Below are positions 36,888-47,600 of a stretch of 64,000 bases of DNA, one piece after another. Positions within the stretch are counted from its first letter, which is position 1. Every line of letters begins with the position of its first letter. The translations under genes and the position numbers were made by a program. A model generated the notes under the pieces. That model saw only the letters and a list, made by a program, of their open reading frames with translations. It was not told the origin of the DNA and ran no database searches. Source of the DNA: Serinus canaria (taxonomy: Eukaryota; Chordata; Aves; Passeriformes; Fringillidae); the NCBI RefSeq assembly GCF_022539315.1, contig NC_066343.1:47729705-47793704 (forward strand), given 5' to 3'.

Positions 36888-37275
36888 ATTTCTGTCTTTC
36901 AGTAATCTTTCATCAGTTTCCATTTCATTTCAATAGAACTGCTGCAGAAGAATTAACAAAACCAGACAGGTGTTAGAAATACAGTAGATTTTTTTTTTTA
37001 AGTTTTCAAACTTTAGAAGTATACTTTTCAGTGAAAAGTAACAGAATAACATCATGCTCAACAGTATCACTGCCCCAAAAAACAGAAGACGGGCTTCTAG
37101 GCACTGAAGGGTAGAAATACTTGGAATTATCATATCAGATGACATCAGTAGATGCATTCTGAAAATTATTTCTACTCATATTTCCTTGAATGATTCAAGG
37201 AAAAAAAACCAAAATATCACAAACACAAAAGGTGTTGTCTTGATAAATAATCTGGAGGATCTTTCCTTCTTCTTG

Positions 37276-37303
37276 GTGGTGGTGGTGGTGGTGATGGTGA
37301 TGG
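37276..37303 (+). repeat. (GGT)n / (GAT) short microsatellite
   Basis: GGTGGTGGTGGTGGTGATGG-type run, about nine trinucleotide units with one or two variants. Confidence 0.9.
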
Positions 37304-37831
37304 TTTTTACAGGTTTTAATGATTTCTTATTTGACTGGCTTGTAGCTGGCAATTATGTTACTTCCTGCTCCTAACTTGAAAAAGTGACTCCAAGATCCTC
37401 TCTAAAACAAAACTAAATGTGATTCTGTTGAAGAAGGCTCCTGGGAAAAACACAAACCAGACATTTTCCTGTCTTCTAAAGTATTCAGTGGTGGTTGGTT
37501 TTTTCTGTTTTTTTTTTTTTTTTAAACTTGGTATATTTTTTTAATTTAATGTGAAATCTAAGTAACTGGACTACCTCCCATGTAAAAGGCAGCAGATGAT
37601 AAATAAATAAAATAGATAAATGTCACAACCTTTGTACCAGAAACAACTTTGTAACTATGCCCCGAAATTATCAAATCAAGGTTTTTTTCAGTGATACTCC
37701 TTCCTCACTTCTTTTAATGACTAAAGCTTTCTTCAGAGTACAGCAGCAATGATGTATTTATTGGAGACAAACACTTTAAATAATTTAGATTATTTTTACA
37801 CAGCTTCAATTGTACTCAATCAATTATTTCA

Positions 37832-37866
37832 TGCACTATATCCCACTCTTGCAATACTTTCAATTA
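37832..37866 (+). repeat. Imperfect direct repeat, left copy
   Basis: ATGCACTATATCCCA followed by CAATACTTTCAAT, repeated at 38197-38231 with a few substitutions, on either side of the probable solo LTR. Confidence 0.85.
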
Positions 37867-37887
37867 AGCATGTCCAAACAGGGACAC

Positions 37888-38208
37888 CATTTGTTGGGAT
37901 TCAAGAGGCAGGAATGACTGATTGATGATCAGAAGCCGATTTATTTGGCCCAACATGGCATTTTTATAGGACCTGTTAACACTACAACCATCCAATGACC
38001 TTAAACATTCCTTGTAAGGTAACATCCTGCTCTTCTTGCTTAACCAATAACACCACAGGGATACATGGATATCCCTGCCTTTCCTTGACCTGAGTTACTG
38101 CTTGCTTAACTCTGCACTGGTTATCTGCTAACACGTCCTGCTTCTTTTGTCCTGTGTGTTTCATCTTATGTCCTGTTTCCACAACCTGCATCCACAATGC
38201 ACTATATC
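37888..38208 (-). mobile_element. Probable solo LTR
   Basis: About 320 bp with LTR-like features on the minus strand: a TGTGGATGCAGG start, an AATAAA signal (in CCAAATAAATCGG) about 50 bp before the end, and a terminal CTTGAATCCCAACA. No internal region or partner LTR is present. The exact boundaries and family are uncertain and no clean short target duplication was found; a longer imperfect direct repeat flanks it. Confidence 0.55.
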
Positions 38209-38231
38209 CCAATCTCACAATACTTTCAATG
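38197..38231 (+). repeat. Imperfect direct repeat, right copy
   Basis: Second copy of the ATGCACTATATCCCA ... CAATACTTTCAAT unit; similarity may extend weakly to TCCAAACA on both sides. Confidence 0.85.
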
Positions 38232-38579
38232 AATTTCCAAACAATGCAAAAAATGCATTTTGATGAAAAATATTTTATAGGTGCTGTGACTGGAACTGCT
38301 TCCTGTGGACTGCCTGTAGAAGTGCTTGACAGGCACGGTTTGCTAAAAGGACAGGATTTAATAAATCCTGGTACCAGTAACTGTCCTTTGCTATTATATC
38401 AGGCTGTGATGTATTTTCACACGAACCTTCTGGCAACTTGTAAGCAGCGCTGTAGAAACCTTTGGTAGCAGTTAGCCATCTGTACAAGCATTGAGAAAGC
38501 AAGCTTTCCTTTTTTGGTAAAATAACAGACAGTACACTCTTTTCTTTGACACATCGTGTCATACACAACAAAAATACAA

Positions 38580-38625
38580 ATGCAAAACACCATTCTTTAA
38601 GATGTTAAAGAATGGTGTTTTGCAT
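38580..38625 (+). repeat. Perfect 21-bp stem hairpin
   Basis: Arms 38580-38600 and 38605-38625 are exact reverse complements (ATGCAAAACACC... with GGTGTTTTGCAT) around a GATG loop. No flanking features of a known element seen. Confidence 0.92.
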
Positions 38626-40977
38626 AATAGAAAAAATTACACTTAAATTCATTATTTGTATTAATATATGCACACAGAAATGGTCTGCCATGTTTTTCAA
38701 AGAGTTCAATATTAAATAGTGCCTTACAAAATATCTGGCTTTTTTCTTAATTCCTATTTCTAATTTCATTTATGTTTACACATAATGCCACCAACACATT
38801 ATTGCAAAAAAGAATCAGTTTGCATTACATAGAATTGATTACATCAGCATCTGTTAGCATTACAAAAATGTGGTCATTTTCCTCCCATTCCTTTGAAAGC
38901 TGGATAACAGAAACAGTGTGACAAGACACAACTAAAGGAACCCATATTTTCTTAAATATTCCACCTCACAGCCCTTCTTCCTCTTTATCCTACAGTGGTA
39001 CCTTTAATGGCACAACTCTTACTCCTTGAAAGACTGAGTCACTGTAAAAGTCACTATTAACCTTTTTTTTTTCTGTTCTGATTTCAACCTGTATTTCTAG
39101 CTTGAATCTTTCTCCTGTTTCACTCACATTCACTTCTCCATCCATCCCTGATGTCTATACAAAAAGACTCCCTCCCTGGAGCCTTTATCTCTCTGCTGTG
39201 TGTCAACTGCTGTTGCTCCATCCTTCTCTTAGCTCTCTGTTCTTTCCTTAGTACCTCTGGACTTCACTTTCTCAGATCCATAAAGTAACAGATTCTACCC
39301 CATATCTTTATCTGCCTACCAATTACTGTGTTTTAAAATGTTCGTATTCTGCACATGCAAAATTAAAATTTATTTCAATGAAATTAAACTCCATCTGCAA
39401 CAGAGCAAAATTGCCCAATTCTGTAACAGCTCCTAAAGTAAGAAAACAGTCTGTGCAATAACATGTGTCTGCATATATATTTAAATGTATATATATAATT
39501 ATAAAAAACTTGTTGTGCAGGACTTAATACATATACTACGTAAGTTACATACATACATACTACGTCAGTTACCTTTTTCATACAAACACGACAGCCATTA
39601 TCATGGATTTACTAACAGAAAGTTTACTATTATCAAACATAAAAAAGGAATTCACAAATGACCCAAATACAGCAATCTCTGATAAACTGCATTATTCTTA
39701 GCTCACTAATTACAGCAAAGAGAGACCTGTAACACATTTTCATTAAGATAATGTAACAGGACACCTAGTAAGGAAACATTCCTTCTCTATTTTCAAGAAT
39801 CAAAAGAAAATCAATAGGATATCAATTTTAAAATTCTATTCTAAACATGCCCCTGGGGGAAACCTCAAATTAGAACATGACACATTGCAGATTAAAGGGG
39901 AAGATATACATCTGGTATGAGTAAATGGGCTGAGGAATAGGAAATTTTCTTTTATTTTGGATAGCAATTAATCAGTCAAAATAAACTGTTACTCCATTGG
40001 AATACTTAAGGCCATTTTCTGGTACAATTAGTATGTGTCTCACAACTAACATCACCAGTTAGTGTGATACAGCAAGTCAAATTACTGTCAAGATTTTCAG
40101 AAGTCTTTTTTAAATTTAGGTCTGGGTCTAACAATAACTGACAATTCATGGCAATATAACCAGATGATAATATTCAATCTTTTTTCCACACAACTACAAT
40201 TTTTAGAGAGCTCCAAGTCCAGTTGTCATGATTAAAAAATATGGTTACATTTACAGATGGCAAAGTTAAGGGACTGATTATGCTGAAGATTAAATACTAT
40301 TATTGTATAAACCTCAGAACTGTTGGATAGTCCTCACTGCTGTGTCCTAAAGACAGCACAGAAAATGGACTAGTGACTTGTCCGTATATTTATAAAGTTA
40401 TAAATTACTTTTTGAAGTTCAGAAAATATTTTTTCTAAATATTTTTTCTCTATTTTTAATAAGTATTTTGAGATATTCTAAAATTTTCTTTTACATTTTT
40501 TCTCAGGTTTCACCTTTTAGCATCTAGTTCATTGTATTAATGGATGCTAAAACCAGTAAATTAATATTATCAATGGTAGGTCACAATACATAATGACTTC
40601 TGTCTGGGGGAAGAAGAATGCAATGAAATTCCAATCAGAAGGAAAAGTTCTGGCCAAGCCTCATGTGAAGCATGTCAGACTCCATCACATTCATTAAGTT
40701 TCTCTAAAGCATGTGATAAATTCTTGCAAAACCATGGCTAATTTTTTTCAAGACTGAGATGCCCAAAATTCATCACTCAGGCATATCTTGTAGCTTCTCT
40801 AAATGCTGAATGAAACAGCAGGATGAATTAACAAGTCTTAATACATCAACAATCTCATTGCTTCAACTGGTAGGCATTATTTATAACTGAAATTCACAGA
40901 TGATAAGGCTAAAAAAATTAAGATGAAACAGATTCATTCTAGATTCTCAATCTACAGATTTTTTTTTTTTGCCAAAA

Positions 40978-41358
40978 TGTATTACAGCGGTTTTCTGGGG
41001 TTCCAGGATGAGGGAAGAGACGACAACGTTGACTCCATGTATCAGAAGGCTTTGATTTATTATGATATGATATATAAGATATAGAAACTATACTAAAAGA
41101 GTAAAGAGAAAGGTTTCACTACAAGGCTAAGCTAAGAATAGAATAGGAATGTGTAAACTGAAGTCTTCTCAGCCTGAGACGGGCCGAACAGGTGAATTGT
41201 GATAGGCTCTTAATTGGAAACAGTCCGACGGGGCCAATCACAGATTTTCCCGTGGCATTCCACAGCAGCAGATAAGAATTGTTTAGTTTGTTCTGAGGCT
41301 TCTCAACTCTCAGGAAAGGAAAAATCCTAAGGATTTTTCATAAAATATGTTGGCAACA
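40978..41358 (-). repeat. 3' LTR of the compact element
   Basis: About 381 bp. On the minus strand it has AATAAA within CATAATAAATCAAAG, then about 60 bp to the end, so an R-U5-like tail is present. The exact left end rests on the TG at 40978 and the AAAA flank. Confidence 0.7.
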
Positions 41359-41688
41359 TCTCACCCTTTTAATTTTAGTAAATTAAAAAGAAAATGCAAT
41401 CAAAAGATCAAGCAAATGCTGGTGTGGAACCATCAGGGAAACCCTTCACCTGCAGAACACCAAATTCCCATCACATCACCAAAACAATCTTAAAATAGAA
41501 GAAAATGCAAAAACAGTCCAAGGAAAGTTCATTGCTTCAAGTCCAAACAGCTGAGTTTCAGGAAAAAGTCCAAACTGAAGATGTTCTTCTTTGACAGTGC
41601 AGAAAAGTCCCTTTTGGTCCTGAAACAGGCTTGCAAAACTTTTTGAGCTGCTAGCTCGTTCAACCCTTTCTTTTTTTTTTTTTTTTTT

Positions 41689-42011
41689 ATCAGAAGGCTT
41701 TGATTTATTATTATATGATATATATGATATAGAAACTATACTAAAAGAGTAAAGAGAAAGGTTTCACTACAAGGCTAAGCTAAGAATAGAATAGGAATGT
41801 GTAAACCGAAGTCTTCTCAGCCCGAGACGGGCCGGACAGGTGTTCTGTGATAGGCTCTTAATTGGAAACAGTCCGACGGGGCCAATCACAGATTTTCCCG
41901 TGGCATTCCACAGCAGCAGATAAGAATTGTTTAGTTTGTTCTGAGGCTTCTCAACTCTCAGGAAAGGAAAAATCCTAAGTAAAGGATTTTTCATAAAATA
42001 TGTTGGCAACA
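41689..42011 (-). repeat. 5' LTR of the compact element, ending in poly(A)
   Basis: About 323 bp matching 41041-41358. On the minus strand it stops at GCCTTCTGAT, about 17 nt after AATAAA, and is followed directly by 18 A instead of the U5 sequence seen in the other copy. Confidence 0.85.
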
Positions 42012-42639
42012 AAAATGACTCTTCCATCAAGGTTTAAGACATCCCATTTGTACTTTTGCTCAGCAAAGTAGAATAATATTTAGAACAATCTATATAAATT
42101 CAAATAAATGATGAAAAAATGTGTATGCAACTTGCATAAGTTTTATGCAACTTACCTCCAGGAATTTCAGAATGCTTTGCAAATACTTCTGTTTCTTCCT
42201 CATAACACAGAAGAAGAAACAAGACCAAAGAAAGGCTTATTTATTATGGTCACAAGGCCAGCCATAGTCAGAACTGACACTGGAATATATTAAATTTTCA
42301 ATTTCCTGCTTCGATGTAAATCCTGATTTCTAAACTGAAAAAAGGAAAACATAATCCTTTTTTTCTATTCTTAAAATATTTTTCCAATACTCTCCTACTA
42401 CTCAAATTCTATTAAAAAGCAAGAAAAGAACAGCAGAAAAATATTAGTGAAAAAGAAATCATGGGGTCCCACCATGGATTTTAAAAGGTAATAAAACAAC
42501 ACAAATGTTAAATAATTTGCAGCTATTTATGTAGCTTACCCCTTAACAAAAGACAGAAAGGAATGAAATTAGCTACGCAATGTTCTAACAAATATTATGT
42601 CCTATTTAAATCTAAAATAAGTAAGCAAAGAAGCACTGT

Positions 42640-42776
42640 GATATTAAAAAAAAAAAACAACAAAATTTAAATAAAACAAAACCTACAAAAACCAAAACAA
42701 ACCAAGAGAAAAAAACCAAACAAACCAAAAGAAAAAAGAAACCAAAACCAAACCACCACCACCAAAAAAAAAAAAT
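42640..42776 (+). repeat. A/C-rich low-complexity tract
   Basis: Repeated AAAACCAAAC-like units between A runs; probably simple-repeat drift. Confidence 0.85.
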
Positions 42777-44639
42777 CAGCTATCTACAACTCTCAAGAAA
42801 AGCTAAAAAGAGGCAAACCTTCCCAGAACAATGCAAAGAAAAAGCATCAATTTTGGAGAAACTTCAAAATCCAGAGTTTCTGACAGTGTTAAGTGACAGA
42901 AACCATGCAGCTGTGAACAGTGCTACGTTGAAGCTGTTCTGAGACTCTGGGAAGAGAGGTTTTGTAACAAACCTTGTGGAGGCTTGAGACTATAGGAGAG
43001 GAAGAGAAGGTAGCACAAAATGTCAGTAACACAGAAACTGCAGAATTCTCTACAATTTTTTCCTCTAATAAATAAAACCTGTTTGTAAACCCCATTTTTC
43101 CAGTGAAGACACTGATACGCTCTTGCTGTAAGGCATCTTGCAGTCCTGTGAACTAAATTCCTCAACTGTTCCTATCAGGGTAGTGAAGTGGACAGTTGAG
43201 CATAAAAAACAGTAACAACCTTTAGGAATGAAATCTACTTACAACAAAACTATAATGGCTACTATCTTGGAACACCAAGTTCAGCTATTAAAGCCACTCA
43301 AATATATAACTTGCAAAAAGAGGAATCAAAGTAGTGAAACCAAAGTATTGCGTATTTCACCTACCACAAAGAGAGAAGAGTAACTGAAGCAAACAAGAAT
43401 TCATTGACTTAAAAATGTATTCAAAATAACTGAAACTACCCTTAGATATTTCTGGAAGAAATGGAGTATGTTTCTGTTGACTAAAACTCTCCAACAAGAA
43501 AACAGACTTACTGATGGGAAACAAAGTCTTTTTTTATCAAGCCCTGGGTTATCAACAAATACATCATTGTCACTAAAGATCCTAGAGAAACATCTGCCGC
43601 AAATAGTCATGGAAAATTGAACTCATTCCTAGAAAATGTAGGTTTCCAACCAACAAATATGATAGACAATAAGAAAAGCTCTATGTAAACAGAGATTGCA
43701 TTCAATTTAAACTCTAATAAAAAAATATGACAGACCATTCACAGAAACAGAATTTCGTTTCACTCAAGCAAAGAAAGAAACAAAGGAAAAATTATACTGG
43801 CAATTGAGGCTTTTCCCTTCCCTCCTTTTTGTCACCTTTTTTTTGTCAAATCCTTTTTTTTTTGTAATCACTCACCCTGACTTCCTATCATAAAGCCTTC
43901 ATGAAAATGTTTTTAAATAATCCTGACTATTATTAACTGTCACCAAGCTACCAATGTGTTGCATGCTACCTGGAATCTATATTCTTTAACATTTAATCTT
44001 TATTTCAAAATAAGTGTTTAAATTTTAAATGAGCTAAGGCAAATTTGCTGCTTTAATGTAAATTTCTGTATGACACAGGACACGACCTTTATAAACAGTT
44101 GGTCAGCAGGTTAAAAATGCCTTGTCTCAAATAGGATTTACATTTAGATGGGCATATTGTGGTACTTCTTAACACAAAATGCACAACTTTCTCAGTGAAG
44201 AGAGTTTCACCCATCAAAAGACTGCATTTTCAATACATATACATTCATATAGCTACACTTACCTATATAAAATATATTTGAGACCAATGACATACTAGTG
44301 CAACTGCTATGTTTTATCCTGAAGAGAATATGACTGAACACCAACTCCTTCACCATTCTGCCTTTGAGAATAATGAAAATTAGCTTCTACATTCTTGTTC
44401 TTCTTTCTTCTGGTCTCCCTTGAAGGAAAAAATTGTTCTTCCACCTTTATTGTACCCTTTAATCTACACATTTTTATGACTGACTTTTCAGCTGTGTTTT
44501 TCAAAACAACTGTTTTCTTCTAACAATTTTATTTAAATGGCAGGAAAAAGGAGCCAAACAGGAACCTCATGCAGTTTAACGAAAGGAGATTCCAAACACT
44601 GCACCTGGGGAGGAATAACCCCTGAACCAATCACTGCTT

Positions 44640-44960
44640 AACCAGAAAGGCTCAGGAGGAACACAGGCCAGTGGTGAGTGCCCCAGTTCCCTGCCAGGCT
44701 CACTGGGAGTGCTGCCAGAGGGACACGGAGGGATCCTGCCCTGTGAGGCTACACCTGGAGTGCTGTGCCTGCTCTGGGCTCTCCAGCCCACAAGAGATGA
44801 GGAGCTAGAGGAGAAAGCCCAGGGAAGGGCCACAAACCCGGTAAAGAACAGAGGTGTCTCTCCTAGGAGGGAAAGCTGAGAGAGCTGGGTCGGTTCAGCC
44901 TTCAGTCTTCTGGAGAAGACCCAGCGGCACCAGACTCACCACAGGATCTGACAAACTCAG
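44640..44960 (+). repeat. CR1 LINE fragment left of the RING gene
   Basis: Contains CR1-like CACCTGGAGTGCTGTGCC, GAGATGAGGAGCTAGAGGAG, GGGCCACAAACCCGGTAAAG and GCTGAGAGAGCTGGG. The 3' end is missing: similarity fades at about 44960 where the GC-rich block begins. Confidence 0.75.
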
Positions 44961-45329
44961 GGGTTTAAGGCCACCAAAAGACGTCTGACACGCCGTGGAG
45001 CGGGGTCTTTTCCCTCTGGGCTGTTTGTTGTGCTCACCAGGCAAAAACCGTGTGCCATAAGCTCCTGTATGCGCCCAGTGTGCATCCTTCAGCAGGACCC
45101 AGGCCCTGCACTGGCAGTGCCCCACAGCACCGCTGAGGGCTCCCAGCCACTTCCTCCTTGCCGGACCTCCTCCCCCAGGTACCCTGTGCCAGCTGAGTCC
45201 CACAGGCTGGGCGGGAGCAGTGTGGGAAGGAGATTTCTCCTGGAATGGGGGGCAGTGTGCCTGGGGGTACCGAGGGGGACGCAGGTGTCGAAGGCAGCTG
45301 AGGGGCTGCTCGGTCATTTTCCAGGAAAG

Positions 45330-45455
45330 TCTCCTTTTCCTGCAAGGAGACACTTCGGGAGGCCCCTGTCTCCCCTCTGCCCCACACGGAGACCCTTCGG
45401 GAAGCCCCTGTCTCCCCTCTGCCCCACACGGAGACCCTTCGGGAGGCCCCGGTCT
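45330..45455 (+). repeat. 42-bp minisatellite, about three copies
   Basis: A unit beginning GGAGACACTTCGGGAGGCCC and ending CTCTGCCCCACAC is repeated almost three times, about 95% identical. It lies about 90-210 bp upstream of the RING ORF's ATG and is open in the same frame, coding a Gly-Asp-Pro-Ser-Gly-type repeat if translated. Confidence 0.93.
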
Positions 45456-45537
45456 CTGCCCACGCTCTGGGCCTTCTCTGCCGCCCGGCTCCCGGCGCCA
45501 GAGCAGCTCCAGCACTCGGCCCGTCTCTCGGCAGCCC

Positions 45538-45975
45538 ATGGAGCGCGGTGCAGCCGAGGCTCTGCAGGAGAGCGGCTCCGCCGCGCCGGCCGCCACGAGC
45601 GGGGGACAGCGGGAGGCAGAGGCAGCCGGGCTCTGCCCCATCTGCCTGGGCGACGTGGACAACGCGGCGCACGTGGACACCTGCCTGCACACCTTCTGCT
45701 TCGCCTGCATCCGCCAGTGGGCTGCCGTGCGCGCCGCCTGCCCGCTCTGCAGGCAGCGCTTCGGCCGCATCCTGCACACCGTCAGGGCGGACGACGACTA
45801 CCAGGAGTACGTGCTCGGCCCGCCCGGCTGCCGGCAGAGCGCGCTCGGCCCATCCCCGCACTGGCGCTACCAGCTGCGCCCGCGGCCCCGGCGCCCTCCC
45901 GCTGCCAGGAGAAGGGGGCGGCCGCCAGGGGACGGAGGGAGAGCTCCAAGAACCTCTGACACCTCTGCCCGATAG
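45538..45975 (+). CDS. TOPORS-like RING finger protein, short, intronless
   Basis: The 145-residue product has a C3HC4 RING: C33, C36, C49, H51, C54, C57, C68, C71 (CPICLGDVDNAAH, CLHTFCFACIRQW, CPLCRQRF). It is followed by ILHTVRADDDYQEYVL, which matches the segment after the RING of TOPORS, a nuclear ubiquitin/SUMO E3 ligase (FHSVRAEDDFKEYVL in the human protein), and then a basic Arg/Pro tail. TOPORS is over 1,000 residues; here everything after the RING neighbourhood, including the RS-rich region, is absent. The ATG at 45538 is the only in-frame ATG before the RING; the frame is open upstream to about 45220 without another ATG. GC and CpG content far exceed the surrounding intron. It lies antisense to KDM4C. 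Either a small functional paralogue or a truncated retrocopy; E3 activity is inference. Confidence 0.75.
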   Translation: MERGAAEALQESGSAAPAATSGGQREAEAAGLCPICLGDVDNAAHVDTCLHTFCFACIRQWAAVRAACPLCRQRFGRILHTVRADDDYQEYVLGPPGCRQSALGPSPHWRYQLRPRPRRPPAARRRGRPPGDGGRAPRTSDTSAR

Positions 45976-46249
45976 GCTGCAGGAGAGCGCCCGACCCGCC
46001 CTGCCGCTGGACCTGCCATCCTCTTGCTCATGCTGGGGCGCGGCTTACGGCCCTCGTGCATTTGGAATGACCGTCCAGAAGCTCCCTGGAGCACGCGTCT
46101 CTCACAACCCCTGGGTGTACTGCATATGAATACACTAATTCGGTGGAGGTGTTATTTCATCTCTGTCTCTCTTTTTTATTAGTATTATTATTAGTCATAA
46201 TAGTTGGGGTTTTTTTTAATTATTAAAGTGTTCTTAACCCAAAAGGTTT

Positions 46250-47300
46250 ATCTTTTTTTTTCCCCAATACTCCTCCCCAGTAAGGAGAAGGTGGTAAGTG
46301 GGTGCATGGATCTCAGTTCCTGGCTGGCATTCTCCAGCTGGAAGAACCCCAGCTTTCATTGGTGCTGGTGCTGGAAAATCATCGGTTTTGGATGCTGAAC
46401 AAAGATCCAGAAGCTTTTCAGAGTATGATTCTCTCAAAAGCAAAGGAAGCCACTTCAGGCAATGCTTTCTAATAGTGACTTGTTTGTGTAGGAAAACAAA
46501 CATTCTCCCCTTTTGTTCTCCTACACTAACAAGGCACTGTTAGAAATTTCTTTATATAAATGCTGCAACAGAGCCTCTTTCACTTGAACTGCCAAAACCT
46601 TCCCTCTCCAAGCACCAGAGCATCGCTGCCCAAACTCTGTGGCCATCAGCCGAAATGCCTGACCAGAAGCAAAGCCAGGTCCATGGATGCCAGCCATGCT
46701 GACAACCCTTGCCCTCTGGTGCCTCCACACCCAAATGGATTTGGTCATCCCTCTGTGACAGCCCTCTGAGCCTTCCTCTGACCCTTCCCATACAGCCCAA
46801 CTCCTCTGGCCCAAACCCAACTTCCACGGCTGGAATGTGGGAGAGGGCTGGGTTTGGGCTTCACAAAAGCCTGATAGTGCTGGGGACCATCTGCTGACCC
46901 GTACCCCTTAGCATGGTGTTTTCTGCAGAGCAAAGCTCTAAACTCCAAGCATCCCAGAACTTTGGGAGCCACCCAAGAAGCAGACTGGCGTACAAGCAAA
47001 GCAAATCTGTGCCAGGGGCGAAATCATGGGTTTCCTACCCCTCTCTACCTATGAAACTTATCGGACCCATCCCAGTCCTCCACTTCCAGTCCTCTCCCCA
47101 GATACACCAGCACCATATTTGAACATTTCCATGAGCTCTACACAATCCCCTTTTGCTGGGGCAGCCCCACAAACTCTTATCCCATGTCCCACATGGGTCC
47201 TCAGCCCTGCTGGCAGAGTTTCTGCTGCAGTGCCTTCCTGTGGGATGCAGCTCCACTTGGCAGGGAAGGGTCTGGAGGTCCTGGGGACATGAACATACAA
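46250..47300 (+). other. Moderately GC-rich flank of the RING gene, unassigned
   Basis: Base composition is intermediate between the CpG island and the intron. Several frames of 60-100 codons are open on both strands, without recognisable domains, as expected for GC-elevated non-coding DNA. It may belong to the same insertion as the RING gene. Confidence 0.5.
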
Positions 47301-47334
47301 ATGACACTGGTCGTGTGCCCTGTGGCCAAAAGGC

Positions 47335-47600
47335 AAAGAGGCTCTGGGGGAGCACTGGGAGTGCTGCCAGCAGGACAGGGAGGGATCCCAGCTGCTCCAC
47401 TGGCCACACCTGGAGTGCTGTACCCAGCTCTGAACTCTCCTCCCCAGGAGAGATGAGGAGCTACTGGAGAGAGCCCAGGGAAAGGCCACGTACATGCTAA
47501 AGGAACTGAAGTCTGTCCCCTCTGAGGAAAATCTGAGAGAGCTGCAATGGTCCAACCAGGAGAGGAGAGGGTACATGGGGATCTCATAATTGTTTGTAAA
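47335..47600 (+). repeat. CR1 LINE fragment right of the RING gene
   Basis: Parallel to the copy at 44640-44960: CACTGGGAGTGCTGCCAG, CACACCTGGAGTGCTGTACC, GAGATGAGGAGCTACTGGAG and CTGAGAGAGCTGCA recur in the same order and orientation. Similarity to CR1 may extend to about 47780. Confidence 0.7.

Larger units (their letters stand above)
40978..42011 (-). mobile_element. Compact non-autonomous LTR retrotransposon
   Basis: Two direct LTR copies (40978-41358 and 41689-42011), about 97% identical, enclose about 310 bp with no coding capacity plus an A18 tract. On the minus strand the LTR begins TGTTGCCAACATAT and the left copy ends CTGTAATACA. A purine stretch, TTAAAAGGGTGAGA, immediately precedes the 3' LTR and fits a polypurine tract. 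AAAA on both sides (40974-40977 and 42012-42015) could be a 4-bp target duplication as in class I elements, but it is low complexity. With no gag or pol, mobilisation must have relied on another element's proteins. Confidence 0.8.
45000..46100 (+). promoter_or_regulatory. CpG-rich island around the RING gene
   Basis: Very GC-rich with dense CG dinucleotides, especially 45440-45960, in an otherwise AT-rich intron. It could act as a promoter for the RING ORF. A sequence CCGTCTCTCGGCAG directly before CCCATGG could also be a splice acceptor from an unseen upstream exon. A possible poly(A) signal ATTAAA is at 46222-46227. Confidence 0.5.

Noticed and set aside
44895..45861. Minus-strand open frames of 275-294 codons opposite the RING gene
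   Set aside because: They are antisense shadows in a very GC-rich region where stop codons are rare; no domain is recognisable and the RING frame explains the locus.
45548..46129. Second plus-strand frame of 193 codons overlapping the RING ORF
   Set aside because: It is out of frame with the RING motifs and has a biased Arg/Ser/Ala composition typical of a shifted frame in GC-rich coding DNA.
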